Assembly: GCF_029255285.1 (NCBI RefSeq)
Contig: NZ_JAPUVI010000098.1
Location: 1 to 64,000 of the forward strand
From: Accumulibacter sp.
GTDB lineage: Bacteria > Pseudomonadota > Gammaproteobacteria > Burkholderiales > Rhodocyclaceae
Length of the DNA stretch: 64,000 bases
Direction: 5' to 3'
In this document: one piece after another, positions 8,584-20,284 of the stretch
Layout of the letters: every line of letters begins with the position of its first letter
Numbering within the stretch: position 1 is the stretch's first letter
The notes under the pieces: generated by a model
The model's database searches: none
Told to the model about the DNA's origin: nothing
The model's input: the letters and a program-made list of their open reading frames with translations, nothing else
Program-made: the position numbers and the translations under genes

Positions 8584-9663
8584 ATGACCCTGCAGAGCAA
8601 ACCGAACACCGACGACGTACGCATTCGCGAGATCAAGGAGCTGGTCCCGCCGGCACATGTCTTCCGGGAATTTCCGGTCGGTGTCCGCGCCGCACTGACG
8701 ACCTACAACACACGTCAACACATTCACCGCATCCTGCATGGCGCCGACACGCGCCTGCTGGTCGTGATCGGCCCCTGCTCGATCCACGACGTCGATTCGG
8801 CTGTCGAGTACGCCGGCAGGCTGCGCAAGGAAGCCTCCCGTTTCGAGGACGATCTGCTGATCGTCATGCGTGTGTATTTCGAAAAGCCACGCACCACGGT
8901 CGGTTGGAAGGGGCTGATCAATGACCCACGCCTCGACAACAGCTTCCGGATCAATGAAGGGCTGCGTCTGGCGCGTGGACTGCTGCTCGAAATCAACGAC
9001 CTGGGCCTGGCCTGCGCGACCGAGTTTCTCGACACGATCACCCCGCAATACACGGCCGATCTGATCGCCTGGGGGGCGATCGGGGCGCGCACCACCGAAT
9101 CGCAAGTTCACCGCGAGCTGGCTTCCGGGCTGTCCTGCCCGGTCGGCTTCAAGAACGGAACCGATGGCAACATCCGCATCGCGATCGATGCGATCCGCGC
9201 CGCGCAATCGCCGCATCACTTCCTGTCGGTCACCAAGGCGGGCCATTCGGCAATCGTGTCGACCGCCGGCAACGAAGACTGTCACGTGATACTGCGCGGC
9301 GGAACCCAGCCGAACTACGATGCACTACAGGTCGACGCGGCGTGCCGGGAAATCGCCGCCGCCGGCCTCGCGGCCCGCCTGATGATCGACGCCTCGCACG
9401 CCAACAGTAACAAGCGCTTCAAACAACAAATCGAGGTCGCCAGGGACACGGCCAGCCAGCTCGCCGCAGGCGAGGAACGGATCATCGGCGTAATGATCGA
9501 ATCGCACCTCGTCGAAGGACGTCAGGACCTGATACCGGGACAGCCACTGGAGTATGGGAAGAGCGTCACCGATGCCTGCCTGGGGTGGGAGGATTCGCTG
9601 CAGGTGCTCGACCTGCTGGCAAAAGGCGTACGCGCCCGCCGCCTGGTGAACGCCGCACAGTGA
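8584..9663 (+). CDS. aroG: 3-deoxy-7-phosphoheptulonate synthase (DAHP synthase, class I)
   Basis: The protein has 359 residues, typical of AroG/AroF. It condenses phosphoenolpyruvate and erythrose 4-phosphate in the first step of aromatic amino acid synthesis. Visible motifs are LLVVIGPCSIHD, MRVYFEKPRTTVGWKGLINDP, the GARTTESQVHRE segment and the metal-site region DASHANSNKRF. It is monocistronic and ends at a clear terminator. Which feedback-sensitive isozyme it is cannot be told with confidence. Confidence 0.93.
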   Translation: MTLQSKPNTDDVRIREIKELVPPAHVFREFPVGVRAALTTYNTRQHIHRILHGADTRLLVVIGPCSIHDVDSAVEYAGRLRKEASRFEDDLLIVMRVYFEKPRTTVGWKGLINDPRLDNSFRINEGLRLARGLLLEINDLGLACATEFLDTITPQYTADLIAWGAIGARTTESQVHRELASGLSCPVGFKNGTDGNIRIAIDAIRAAQSPHHFLSVTKAGHSAIVSTAGNEDCHVILRGGTQPNYDALQVDAACREIAAAGLAARLMIDASHANSNKRFKQQIEVARDTASQLAAGEERIIGVMIESHLVEGRQDLIPGQPLEYGKSVTDACLGWEDSLQVLDLLAKGVRARRLVNAAQ

Positions 9664-9707
9664 TCGATCGACTTTGACTCCGGAGCGCGACCCGGAATGC
9701 GAGCGCC

Positions 9708-9738
9708 AAAAAGCCGCGGCGTGTACCGCGGCTTTTTT
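9708..9738. terminator. Rho-independent terminator, bidirectional
   Basis: A perfect 12-bp stem (AAAAAGCCGCGG, 9708-9719, pairing with 9726-9737) encloses a 6-base loop. The T-run on the plus strand ends aroG. The A-run on the left arm gives a T-run for the converging rpmB-rpmG transcript. Confidence 0.9.
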
Positions 9739-9763
9739 GTCCTCCAGACCACCGGGAGCGTTT

Positions 9764-9919
9764 CTAGCGCAGCTTGATCTCCTTGTAGATCACATGCTTG
9801 CGGGCTTTCGGGTCGTACTTCTTGATTTCCATCTTGGCCGGCATGGTCTTCTTGTTCTTGGTCGTGGTGTAGAAGTGTCCCGTGCCCGCCGTGGATTCGA
9901 GCTTGATCTTGTCACGCAT
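9764..9919 (-). CDS. rpmG: 50S ribosomal protein L33
   Basis: The protein has 51 residues, the normal size, beginning [20 protein letters not shown] and ending [11 protein letters not shown]. There are no Cys pairs, so this is the zinc-free (C-) form. It follows rpmB by 11 bases in the usual rpmB-rpmG order. Confidence 0.95.
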   Translation of the reverse strand: MRDKIKLESTAGTGHFYTTTKNKKTMPAKMEIKKYDPKARKHVIYKEIKLR

Positions 9920-9930
9920 GGCTGTTCTCC

Positions 9931-10164
9931 TCAGATCTCACCGCGTGCGCGCAACTCGGCGAGCACCGTGTCGATCCCGTTCTTGTCGATCGTGCGTAGA
10001 CCGGCGTTCGATACCCGCAGGCGCACCCAGCGGTTTTCGCCCTCGATCCAGAAGCGGCGATATTGCAAATTCGGAAGGAAGCGGCGCTTCGTTCTATTGT
10101 TGGCGTGGGAGACATTGTTCCCCGCCATCGGGCCTTTGCCCGTCACCTGGCAAACACGCGCCAT
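9931..10164 (-). CDS. rpmB: 50S ribosomal protein L28
   Basis: The protein has 77 residues starting [20 protein letters not shown], with RRFLPNLQ and the [16 protein letters not shown] segment diagnostic of L28. It lies upstream of rpmG on the same strand. The longer open frame to the right of ATG 10164 overlaps radC territory and is not used. Confidence 0.95.
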   Translation of the reverse strand: MARVCQVTGKGPMAGNNVSHANNRTKRRFLPNLQYRRFWIEGENRWVRLRVSNAGLRTIDKNGIDTVLAELRARGEI

Positions 10165-10264
10165 GATTGTCGCTCCAATTTGTTTTGGGAAGAAAGCCGG
10201 TGATTCTAGCCTATGCGACGCGTCCATTTCAAGCCCTTTACCGCCCGCTCTCACCGGCATCGGG

Positions 10265-10942
10265 CTACAGCAAGCCGCGCTCGGCGAAAGACAGCGGCGA
10301 CGACTGGGCGGCGACGATGAAATGGTCGACCACCCGGACATCGACCAAAGCCAGTACCTGCTTGAGTTCAGCCGTCAGCAGTTCGTCCGCACGCGATGGT
10401 TCGGCGACTCCCGACGGGTGGTTGTGCGCCAGCACCACGGCTGCCGCGTTGTGGTAGAGCGCCTGTTTGACGACCTCACGTGGATAGACGCTGGTTTGCG
10501 TCAGTGTGCCGCGAAAAAGCTCTTCGGCGGCGATCAGGCGGTTCTGCGCGTCTAGCCAGAGAGCGACGAACACCTCGTGCGGGAGGCCGGCGAGCCGCAG
10601 CCGCAGGTAGTCGCGCACGGCAGCAGGAGAAACCAGGGCGATGCCCCGTTTCAGGTCTTCGGCCAGCGCCCGCCGTGCGAGTTCGACGACGGCTTGCAGT
10701 TGAGCATACTTCGCTGGCCCCATTCCAGGCACGGCGGAAAACTCCGCCTGACCGGCCGCAAACAGTCGCGTCAGACCACCAAAGCGAGCGATCAAATCGC
10801 GCGCCAAGTCTACTGCGCTACGGCCCCGGCTGCCGACGCGCAGGAAGATGGCCAGCAACTCGGCATCCGACAATGCCGCGGCGCCCTGAGTCAGCAACCG
10901 CTCGCGCGGCCGCTCGTCCTCTGGCCAGTCGGAGATCGCCAT
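10265..10942 (-). CDS. radC: RadC family JAB/MPN protein
   Basis: The protein has 225 residues, the usual length when started at ATG 10942 ([17 protein letters not shown]). It has an N-terminal HhH-like region ([16 protein letters not shown]) and a C-terminal MPN+ metalloprotease-like domain with [16 protein letters not shown], the HxH...SxxD zinc motif. The gene is conserved next to rpmB-rpmG; its cellular role is unsettled despite the name. Confidence 0.92.
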   Translation of the reverse strand: MAISDWPEDERPRERLLTQGAAALSDAELLAIFLRVGSRGRSAVDLARDLIARFGGLTRLFAAGQAEFSAVPGMGPAKYAQLQAVVELARRALAEDLKRGIALVSPAAVRDYLRLRLAGLPHEVFVALWLDAQNRLIAAEELFRGTLTQTSVYPREVVKQALYHNAAAVVLAHNHPSGVAEPSRADELLTAELKQVLALVDVRVVDHFIVAAQSSPLSFAERGLL

Positions 10943-11020
10943 CTTTTCAGATCGAGTGGCACGCCTTCTTCGTGGGTCCCGCCACACGCCGCCGTTTGGC
11001 GGGGTGCGTGCCAACGGGAA

Positions 11021-11512
11021 TCAGCGCTGGCCAAGCCGTTCGGCGTTATCCCTTACCTGGCGGACGAACGGCGAGACGGCCGCCGCGGTGAGCGTCGCCG
11101 CGCTGCCGAAAAGCTGATACCAGACCAGCGCGCCGTCGACCAGCGTCTCGCCAAACCGCGCTCCGCGCATGCGCAAATCCTCGACACTGCGACTGCCGGC
11201 CAGCGACACGACGCTACTGGCGGACGCCGCGACGACTTCGCCGGTACGCACCCAGAATCTGGTGGTTTCGCCCGGCAAAACCTTGACCATGGCGCCGATT
11301 CCTTCGAGCGGCACGGCCACCTTCTCGCGCGTCATCCGAGCCACTTCCTTCCAGTCGCGCCCACTGCCGTCCTTGTTGCCGCGCAGCAGCCCGGAACTGC
11401 GCTGCGCCACGACTTCGGCCGAGTCCAGCACCGCTTGGTTGATCTGCCTTCCCAGCTTGGTCCACTGCAGGACCGGCGCCAGCAGTTGGTCACGGACTTC
11501 CTCTCGATTCAT
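11021..11512 (-). CDS. Small helical protein, possibly phasin-like
   Basis: The protein has 163 residues with no signal peptide and no TM certain enough to call. It is mostly predicted helix with alternating hydrophobic and charged residues (EEVRDQLLAPVLQWTKLGRQIN, WKEVARMTREKVAVPLEGI). It contains a small-residue-rich stretch (SVVSLAGSRSVEDL) and an amphipathic C-terminus (AATLTAAAVSPFVRQVRDN). That resembles polyhydroxyalkanoate granule-associated proteins only loosely. It lies downstream of the unknown 342-residue gene and purA on the same strand. Function unknown. Confidence 0.5.
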   Translation of the reverse strand: MNREEVRDQLLAPVLQWTKLGRQINQAVLDSAEVVAQRSSGLLRGNKDGSGRDWKEVARMTREKVAVPLEGIGAMVKVLPGETTRFWVRTGEVVAASASSVVSLAGSRSVEDLRMRGARFGETLVDGALVWYQLFGSAATLTAAAVSPFVRQVRDNAERLGQR

Positions 11513-11639
11513 GCCAGATTCTCCTGAAGATAGCGTCGACGCGTAGGTCGATCATGGTGGGTGTTGACTGTCTGAGCGGCGCGACGAGACCGCCGACCGA
11601 AAGCATACGCTTTTCCCGCGCGCCCGGCTGCTCGGGCCG

Positions 11640-12668
11640 TCACAAATAGCGCGCCGCATCGGCAAAATCGATCCCCTGTGCGGCGGGCAGCTCGGTGCGC
11701 GCGACACGCGCCAGCATAAAGGCGCGCTGCACCGGCGGCGGGCCGGTCAATTGAGCAACCGAAAAATCGACTTCCGCCGCGGCGTCGCCACTCTGCGCGT
11801 CGAGCACGATATTCATCGCGTTCAGACGCAAGCGCCGGTAGCTGATCCGCAGGTAGCGCTCGGGATTGGCGAGAACCTCGCGCAAGCACTCAAGTTCCAT
11901 CGCCAGCGCCGATTGCGTGTCGCCAACGGCTTCGAGCTGCCGTTCGTTTTCGAGCAGTTCGGCTTCGAGCCTGGCCTGTTCGCTGCGTGCCGCGGGAGGC
12001 GAGCCAAACATCGAACCCAGCCCCGGACCCTGCTGTTGCAGCAAGCGCAGGCGTGCCCGGATGAGCGAGCGTTTGGCTTCGAGTTCCTGTCGTTCGGCAC
12101 GATCTTCGCCGATCTCGGCCAAGGCCCGACCGAGGAGATAGTCGAACACCTCGACGCCGACGATACGGCGCAGCCTCGCCTCGTCGCGGCCGCAGATGTG
12201 CGCCCGGTGATCCGAGAAGCTGACGCTGGTCTGGATGACGTCACGCTGAACCATCTCCCCTTGCAGCGCCATTCCGAAGACCTTCTGCTCGCTGAACGCC
12301 ATGCCAAGCACCAGACACGCCTCGTCAAGTTCGGGAAACTTGTCGAACAGGGTGCGCAGATTGTCCGAACGGCCAAGCGCGGCGGGAATGTCGGCCGGCG
12401 CAACGAAAAACGCCCGCAAGGCGGGATCGGTGGGCCAGGTAGCGGTGGACAACGGTCGCGCACCTGGCAGCGCTTCGATCATGGCGCGCAGGAACTCGAT
12501 CGTCGTCTCGACAGCGGGCGCCAGGCGCGAGTGACACGAGGGCAGCAGTTGCAGGCGCGGATTGGTGAGCGCGATCGCTTTCTCGGTGGCGCCGCGGACC
12601 AACTCAGCCGATACGCGGTTCGGATCGAACTGCGCCGGCCTGTTCTTGAACCAGTCGAGAATACCCAT
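11640..12668 (-). CDS. Conserved-looking hypothetical protein with coiled coil
   Basis: The protein has 342 residues, starts MGILDWFKNRPAQFDP, and has no signal peptide. About 195-260 is charged coiled coil (ERQELEAKRSLIRARLRLLQQQ, RLEAELLENERQLEAVG) split by a Gly-rich loop. The N-terminal half is globular (DEACLVLGMAFSEQKVFGMALQGE). It begins 92 bases after the purA stop on the same strand and may be cotranscribed. I recognise no family; coding is supported by length, codon pattern and the lack of a better frame. Confidence 0.6.
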   Translation of the reverse strand: MGILDWFKNRPAQFDPNRVSAELVRGATEKAIALTNPRLQLLPSCHSRLAPAVETTIEFLRAMIEALPGARPLSTATWPTDPALRAFFVAPADIPAALGRSDNLRTLFDKFPELDEACLVLGMAFSEQKVFGMALQGEMVQRDVIQTSVSFSDHRAHICGRDEARLRRIVGVEVFDYLLGRALAEIGEDRAERQELEAKRSLIRARLRLLQQQGPGLGSMFGSPPAARSEQARLEAELLENERQLEAVGDTQSALAMELECLREVLANPERYLRISYRRLRLNAMNIVLDAQSGDAAAEVDFSVAQLTGPPPVQRAFMLARVARTELPAAQGIDFADAARYL

Positions 12669-12760
12669 GGCCTTCTCCCGCTATGGAACAACCTGCCCCG
12701 ATTCCAGCCGCCATTGACACGAGCCGAGCGTTGCCGACGAACGGTCACGCGCCCGCCAGA

Positions 12761-15227
<2,467 letters not shown>

Positions 15228-15231
<4 letters not shown>

Positions 15232-15413
15232 TTGAAAAGCATGATGAAGACCAGTCCGACGAGCATCGAGGTCAGGCCGACGAAACGAATCTGCCCATCG
15301 GAAAGGCGGGTCAGGCGGCGAAAAGTCTCACGCCAAGCGTTCGGAGCAACGAAGGGCAGCAGGCCTTCTAGCACCAGCATCAAGGCAAAAGCCAGCAACA
15401 GGTTGTCGGTCAT
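15228..15413 (-). CDS. DUF2065 family small membrane protein
   Basis: The protein has 61 residues with two hydrophobic helices ([20 protein letters not shown] and [19 protein letters not shown]) and the conserved middle ([18 protein letters not shown]). It is the usual tiny gene between hflC and hisZ, overlapping both by four bases (ATGA type). Function unknown; its position suggests a link to the HflKC membrane complex. Confidence 0.9.
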
Positions 15414-16300
15414 CTGCCGGCTTTGTCGCCACCCCGGCCGACGCTCTTCATATACTTGAAAAAATCCGAACTGGGCTCGACGACGATGACATCGCTCTTT
15501 CCCTTGAAGCTACCGCGATAGGCCTCGAGACTGCGATAGAAGGCATAGAACTCGGCGTTGCTTTCGAAGGCCTGGGCATAAGTGGCAGCGGCCTTGGCAT
15601 CGCCTTCACCCTTCATCTTCTGGGCATCACGATAGGCCTCGGCGACGATCACCTCACGCTGCTTGTCGGCGTCGGCACGAATCTTCTCGGCCTCGGCGGC
15701 GCCCTGCGAACGCAACTCGTTGGCGACACGCTTGCGTTCCGCGTCCATCCGCCGATAGACCGACTCGCTGACGTCGCTCGGCAGTTCGACGCGCTTCACC
15801 CGTACATCGACAATCTGGACGCCGATATTGCGCGCATCCAGATCGGCTTTCTCACGCATCTGCTCCATGATCTTGTTGCGCTCACCGGAAACCACTTCAT
15901 GCACGGTTCGCTTGCCGAACTCTTCACGCAGGCCGGCGTTCACCGTCTGCGCTATACGCGTTTTGGCGCGTGATTCGTCACCGGCCACCGAGCGGTAGTA
16001 GAGCTTCGGATCGATGATTCGCCACTTGGTGAAGGAGTCCACAAGAACGTTCTTCTTCTCCGAAGTGAGGAAGCGCTCGGGCTCGGCACTGTCGAGAGTC
16101 AAGATCCGCTTGTCGAAATAGCGCACGTTCTGGATCAGCGGCCACTTGAAATAGAGACCCGGCTCCTCGATCACGTTACGAATCTCGCCGAGTTGGAAGA
16201 CCATGGCGTACTGCCGCTGGTCGACCGTGAAAATCGTCGCACCGAGCAGAACCAGCAGCGCGACGAAAACCCCGGCGACGACATTGATGCTCTTCATCAA
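15410..16300 (-). CDS. hflC: HflC, SPFH membrane protein, modulator of FtsH
   Basis: The protein has 296 residues with one N-terminal TM (VVAGVFVALLVLLGATIFTV) then an SPFH/prohibitin domain (DQRQYAMVFQLGEIRNVI, LVDSFTKWRIIDPKLYYRSV). A long C-terminal helix (DAERKRVANELRSQGAAEAEK) follows. HflC pairs with HflK to cage FtsH. The start overlaps the hflK stop by four bases. Confidence 0.96.
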   Translation of the reverse strand: MMKSINVVAGVFVALLVLLGATIFTVDQRQYAMVFQLGEIRNVIEEPGLYFKWPLIQNVRYFDKRILTLDSAEPERFLTSEKKNVLVDSFTKWRIIDPKLYYRSVAGDESRAKTRIAQTVNAGLREEFGKRTVHEVVSGERNKIMEQMREKADLDARNIGVQIVDVRVKRVELPSDVSESVYRRMDAERKRVANELRSQGAAEAEKIRADADKQREVIVAEAYRDAQKMKGEGDAKAAATYAQAFESNAEFYAFYRSLEAYRGSFKGKSDVIVVEPSSDFFKYMKSVGRGGDKAGR

Positions 16301-17559
16301 CGCCCCTCCCGATCACGCTGGCGCAGCGTTTCGCGTGAACGCGTTTCGCTCTTCTCGACCACCTGTGGCGGCACCTCGTTCGAAATCGCCGGAGCCGGAC
16401 GCGCCGCCGCCACGGCCGGCTCGGTGGAAACGCCCGTCGCGGGCGTCGCGGCAATCGCCCCGGCCGCCTGGATCAGCTTGTCGAGCGGCAGATAAAGCAG
16501 GTTGCCCTGCCCCTTGGTATCGACCAGCACTTTGGATGTGTTCGAGTAAACCTGTTGCATGGTCTCGAGATACATGCGGCTGCGCGTGACTTCCGGCGCC
16601 TTCGCATACTCGGTGTTGATCTGTCGGAAGCGGCTGGCATCACCTTCGGCCGTTGCGATGACGCGCTTCTTGTAACCCTCGGCTTCTTCGAGCAGGCGCG
16701 CTGCCGTGCCGCGTGCCTTCGGAATGACGTCGTTGGCGTAGGCCTGGCCCTCGTTCTTCTGGCGCTCACGGTCCTGCGACGCCTTGACCGCATCGTCGAA
16801 GGCCGCCTGCACCTGCTCCGGTGGCTGTGCGTTCTGCATGGTCACTTTCGAAATCAGAATTCCGGTCTTGTAACGATCGAGAATCTCCTGCATCAGTTTC
16901 GACGCGTTGGCGGCGACGGTATCCCGCCCTTCGTAGAGCACGAAGTCCATCTTGTTCTTGCCGACCACCTCACGGATGGCCGTCTCGGCCACCTGCATGA
17001 CCGCATCGTCAGCATGCCGGTTGGTGAACACGTAGTCGACCGGATCTTTCAGGATATATTGCACGGCGAACTGAATGTTGATGATGTTTTCATCATCGGT
17101 GAGCATCAAGGCTTCCTTGAGAACCTTGTTCTTCTCGCTGCCGCGATAGCCGATCTCCAGCGTACGCACACCCGATACATTGACCAGTTCATGCGACTGG
17201 ATGGGGTATGGCAGCCGCCAGCGCAAACCGGAATCGGTACTCTCCTTGTAGCGACCGAACTGCAGCACCAAGCCAACCTGCGACGCATCGACGATATAGA
17301 AACCGCTCGCCATCCAGGCGAGGACGACGACCGCCAGCAGCAAGCCGATACCGCCGCCGAGAAACCGAGGATTGAACGGCACCGGCGGGCGTTCGCCGCC
17401 GCGATCGCCACCACCGCCACGCTTGCGATCGAAAATTCCGGACAACCGGCGATTGAGATCGCGCCACAACTGTTCAAGGTCGGGCGGCCCCTGATTGGGA
17501 CGCTTGCCACCGCCGTCATCGTTGCCGCGATTGCCCCACTGCGGGTCATTGAGCGACAT
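16297..17559 (-). CDS. hflK: HflK, SPFH membrane protein, modulator of FtsH
   Basis: The protein has 420 residues from ATG 17559 (MSLNDPQWGNRGNDDGGG), the usual Gly/Asn-rich cytoplasmic tail. One TM (LLLAVVVLAWMASGFYIVD) precedes the SPFH domain (VLQFGRYKESTDSGLRWRLP) and a helical stalk (GQAYANDVIPKARGTAARL). It forms the HflKC complex with the next gene and lies 20 bases after hflX. Confidence 0.96.
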   Translation of the reverse strand: MSLNDPQWGNRGNDDGGGKRPNQGPPDLEQLWRDLNRRLSGIFDRKRGGGGDRGGERPPVPFNPRFLGGGIGLLLAVVVLAWMASGFYIVDASQVGLVLQFGRYKESTDSGLRWRLPYPIQSHELVNVSGVRTLEIGYRGSEKNKVLKEALMLTDDENIINIQFAVQYILKDPVDYVFTNRHADDAVMQVAETAIREVVGKNKMDFVLYEGRDTVAANASKLMQEILDRYKTGILISKVTMQNAQPPEQVQAAFDDAVKASQDRERQKNEGQAYANDVIPKARGTAARLLEEAEGYKKRVIATAEGDASRFRQINTEYAKAPEVTRSRMYLETMQQVYSNTSKVLVDTKGQGNLLYLPLDKLIQAAGAIAATPATGVSTEPAVAAARPAPAISNEVPPQVVEKSETRSRETLRQRDREGR

Positions 17560-17579
17560 AAACACTCCAAGGCTGGAAA

Positions 17580-18749
17580 TCATGGGGAACCGTCTGAATC
17601 AATGGTCATGCCGGCCGGCGACGCACCGGCCACCGCCGGCTGATGCCGCCGCCCAGCCGTTTTCGCGCGGGCCACTTCGGCGAGAGCGTCGCGCAGGAGC
17701 GGCAATCCATCGCCGCATCGGGCACTGACACGAACACGGAAGATTCTACCATATTCGTCGCGCTCGGCCGCCGGCGGCAATCCGCTCAGATCGAGCTTGT
17801 TCAGCACCGTCAGTTGTGGCACGCCGGCCGCGCCGATTTCGGCCAGCACCTTGTTCACGTCAGCCACCTGTTCGTCGCGTGCCGGGCTGGCCGAATCGAC
17901 GACATGCAACAGCAGGTCGGCCTCGGCCGTCGCTTCGAGTGTGGCGTGGAAAGCGGCGACCAGCGAGTGCGGCAGGTCGCGGATGAAGCCGACGGTGTCG
18001 GACAGCACGACGTGACCGACTTCCGGCAACCACAGCTTGCGCGTCGTCGTATCCAGTGTGGCAAACAACTGATCGGCAGCAAAAACGCCGGCATGCGTCA
18101 AGGCATTGAACAGCGTCGACTTGCCGGCATTGGTGTAACCGACCAGCGACACGTTCAACTGCTCGCCGCGGCCTCGCGCCTGGCGTTGCACACCCCGTTG
18201 ACGCTCCAGCCTGGCCAGTCGTTCCTTCAGCAACCTGACCCGTATCCCGAGCAGACGTCGGTCGGTTTCCAGTTGCGTCTCGCCTGGACCCCGCAGGCCG
18301 ATGCCACCCTTCTGCCTCTCCAGGTGAGTCCAGCCACGCACCAGGCGGGTCGCGAGGCGTTCGAGTTGCGCCAGTTCCACCTGCAGTTTTCCCTCCGCGC
18401 TCTGCGCCCTTTGCGCAAAAATATCGAGGATCAGGCTGGTCCGGTCGATGACGCGACACGACAGCGCGCGCGCCAGATTACGCTCCTGGCCGGCACTGAG
18501 CTCGTGATTGAAAATCACCAGGTCGGCTTCGTGTGCCGCGACTTCGGCAGCGATTTCGAGTACCTTGCCCTTACCCGCGAAGGTCGCCGCGTCGGGGCCA
18601 TGGCGCCGCCCATGCACCTCGGCACATACCACGGCACCGGCCGAGCGGGTCAGCAGGCGAAGCTCTTCGAGTTGTTCGTCGAGGTTGTCGCCACCGAAGT
18701 CGAGCTGCACGATGACCGCACGCTCCTCGCTCAAGGGACGCTCATCCAT
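17580..18749 (-). CDS. hflX: GTPase HflX
   Basis: The protein has 389 residues from ATG 18749 (MDERPLSEERAVIVQLDFGG). The N-terminal HflX domain has AGAVVCAEVHGRRHGPDAAT and the GxGKGKVLEI-like segment. Next comes the Gly-rich linker (GGIGLRGPGETQLETDRR), then the GTPase with G1 GYTNAGKST, G3 SDTVGF and G4 NKLD. The family splits and rescues ribosomes after heat stress. The open frame continues upstream of the start, but that part overlaps hfq out of frame. Confidence 0.95.
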   Translation of the reverse strand: MDERPLSEERAVIVQLDFGGDNLDEQLEELRLLTRSAGAVVCAEVHGRRHGPDAATFAGKGKVLEIAAEVAAHEADLVIFNHELSAGQERNLARALSCRVIDRTSLILDIFAQRAQSAEGKLQVELAQLERLATRLVRGWTHLERQKGGIGLRGPGETQLETDRRLLGIRVRLLKERLARLERQRGVQRQARGRGEQLNVSLVGYTNAGKSTLFNALTHAGVFAADQLFATLDTTTRKLWLPEVGHVVLSDTVGFIRDLPHSLVAAFHATLEATAEADLLLHVVDSASPARDEQVADVNKVLAEIGAAGVPQLTVLNKLDLSGLPPAAERDEYGRIFRVRVSARCGDGLPLLRDALAEVARAKTAGRRHQPAVAGASPAGMTIDSDGSP

Positions 18750-18891
18750 GCTGACGGTCTGAGAAAATTTGGGGCAAGCGGAGGGGGCAGTCAGAACGTC
18801 ACCGGCGGCGCGACTTGGTAGCACTCGACGCCGAGGCGGCGATTCGCCGAGGGGCAGGGCAGCTTCAAACGCAACTTCAGAGCCAGTTTCA

Positions 18892-19131
18892 TCACGCCTC
18901 GCTGTCGGCGTCCTGCTGAATGGTGATCGGACGTCCGGGTACGACCGTCGAAATCGCGTGCTTGTAGACCATTTGAGTAACCGTGTTCTTGAGCAAAACG
19001 ACATACTGATCGAAGGATTCGATTTGACCCTGCAGCTTGATGCCATTCACCAGGTAGATCGAAACCGGCACGCGCTCGCGCCGCAACGTGTTCAGAAAGG
19101 GGTCTTGTAGAAGTTGCCCTTTGTTAGTCAT
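18892..19131 (-). CDS. hfq: RNA chaperone Hfq
   Basis: The protein has 79 residues, from [20 protein letters not shown] through Sm1 ([19 protein letters not shown]) to Sm2 with the YKHAIST motif. Length and motifs are standard. It is the first gene of hfq-hflX-hflK-hflC-DUF2065-hisZ-purA, all on the minus strand. The 142-base gap to hflX contains no gene I can support. Confidence 0.97.
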   Translation of the reverse strand: MTNKGQLLQDPFLNTLRRERVPVSIYLVNGIKLQGQIESFDQYVVLLKNTVTQMVYKHAISTVVPGRPITIQQDADSEA

Positions 19132-19215
19132 CCTTCGAACTCCATCTTTGGTTGATGTCTGGAGCGGCCAGCATAATGGATTTTGTCCCCCATGGCCAGA
19201 TAGCCGCGCCAGAAG

Positions 19216-20283
19216 CTAGACTCCCCAAGCGCCTTCCAGGTAATCGGTCAGCGGCCGCCGCCCGCTGACGACGGGCGACTGTGTCGCCGAGCCGAGGCGG
19301 AACAACATCAGGGGAAACGAGTCGCCGAGGACTTTCTTCCAGCCTTCCACCAGGTGGCGTTGCAGGGCTGCCGGAATGCCCTCCTCGCTGGCCGCCGGGA
19401 AGGCGTAGAGGGCCGAGGCCGGCATCGGTTGCAGAACTCGCCCATGCGCCGTGACAACCAGCCACAGCCGCTGGAAAGAGCGGCCGGCATTGATGACTGA
19501 CTGATCGTCGGTCCGCCGGGTCGCCAGCAACCCCAGGTGTGGCGCCAGCCGACAAGGCAGGAAGCAGGAGCGAACGCCGAGCAAGTGGTGCGCGCCGAAG
19601 ATATTCGCCAGACGGGCCAACGACCAGTGGCGCAGCGCAGCGAAGAATATGCGCAGCGCCGCTTCCACCCCCAAACTGCCCGGCGGCAAGCCCTCGGTAC
19701 AGGATTTTTGCCAGCCGACGTCGAAGCGGATGGCAGAAAACAGTTCCTCGTGCAGGAGCGGGTTGCGAAAGCGCTCCGTTTCAGCACAGCGCATCAGGCG
19801 CAGCACCTGCCGACGTGATTCGGTTTCGTCCAACCAGATCAGTTCGTTGCCCGGGCGCGTGCCGACGGCAACGGCAAGTTCCGCACGCTGTTCGTTGCTC
19901 ATCGCCGGGCCGCGAAAAATCAGCGCCCGGTTGGTGTGACGAAGAGGAATCATAGACCACAGCGGGTCGACTTCAGCGGCTTGCGGGCGCAGGCGGATTT
20001 TCAGAACCACATCGGGGTGCGCGGGGTCGGGCAACAGGAGCGCTTCCGTGGCGATGGCGAAACGACTGGCCGCAATCGTCAGGTTCTCGACCAGTGCACC
20101 CAGCGACAGCAGCAACAGGACACGTTTGTATCCCCCCTCGAGCGGCAAGCGTCGGTCGACCAGGCGGACGCCGATGCTATCGCCACTGACGGTGAATCTG
20201 ACCCGGTGATGATTGTCGGCCGAGGGTGCGAGGATGGCGCTTTCAAGGACGAAACGGAGCTGCTCCGGGGTCGGTTGTTCCAT
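19216..20283 (-). CDS. Nitroreductase-family protein paired with a ThiF-like enzyme
   Basis: The protein has 355 residues from ATG 20283 (MEQPTPEQLRFVLESAILAP). The N-terminal APSADNHHRVRF segment and RHTNRALIFRGP resemble the FMN-binding nitroreductase fold used in thiamine/E1-associated and azoline-dehydrogenase proteins. The C-terminal half has RSFQRLWLVVTAHGRVLQPM and WKKVLGDSFPLMLFRLGSA, also nitroreductase-like. The start lies one base after the stop of the ThiF-like gene. The two together match the domain content of the fused mycobacterial Rv1355c/MoeY-type proteins (family knowledge). Substrate unknown. Confidence 0.7.
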   Translation of the reverse strand: MEQPTPEQLRFVLESAILAPSADNHHRVRFTVSGDSIGVRLVDRRLPLEGGYKRVLLLLSLGALVENLTIAASRFAIATEALLLPDPAHPDVVLKIRLRPQAAEVDPLWSMIPLRHTNRALIFRGPAMSNEQRAELAVAVGTRPGNELIWLDETESRRQVLRLMRCAETERFRNPLLHEELFSAIRFDVGWQKSCTEGLPPGSLGVEAALRIFFAALRHWSLARLANIFGAHHLLGVRSCFLPCRLAPHLGLLATRRTDDQSVINAGRSFQRLWLVVTAHGRVLQPMPASALYAFPAASEEGIPAALQRHLVEGWKKVLGDSFPLMLFRLGSATQSPVVSGRRPLTDYLEGAWGV

Positions 20284-20284
20284 G

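Noticed and set aside
9931-10341. 136-codon version of L28
   Set aside because: L28 begins at MARVCQVTG (10164); the extra N-terminus is antisense sequence overlapping the radC end.
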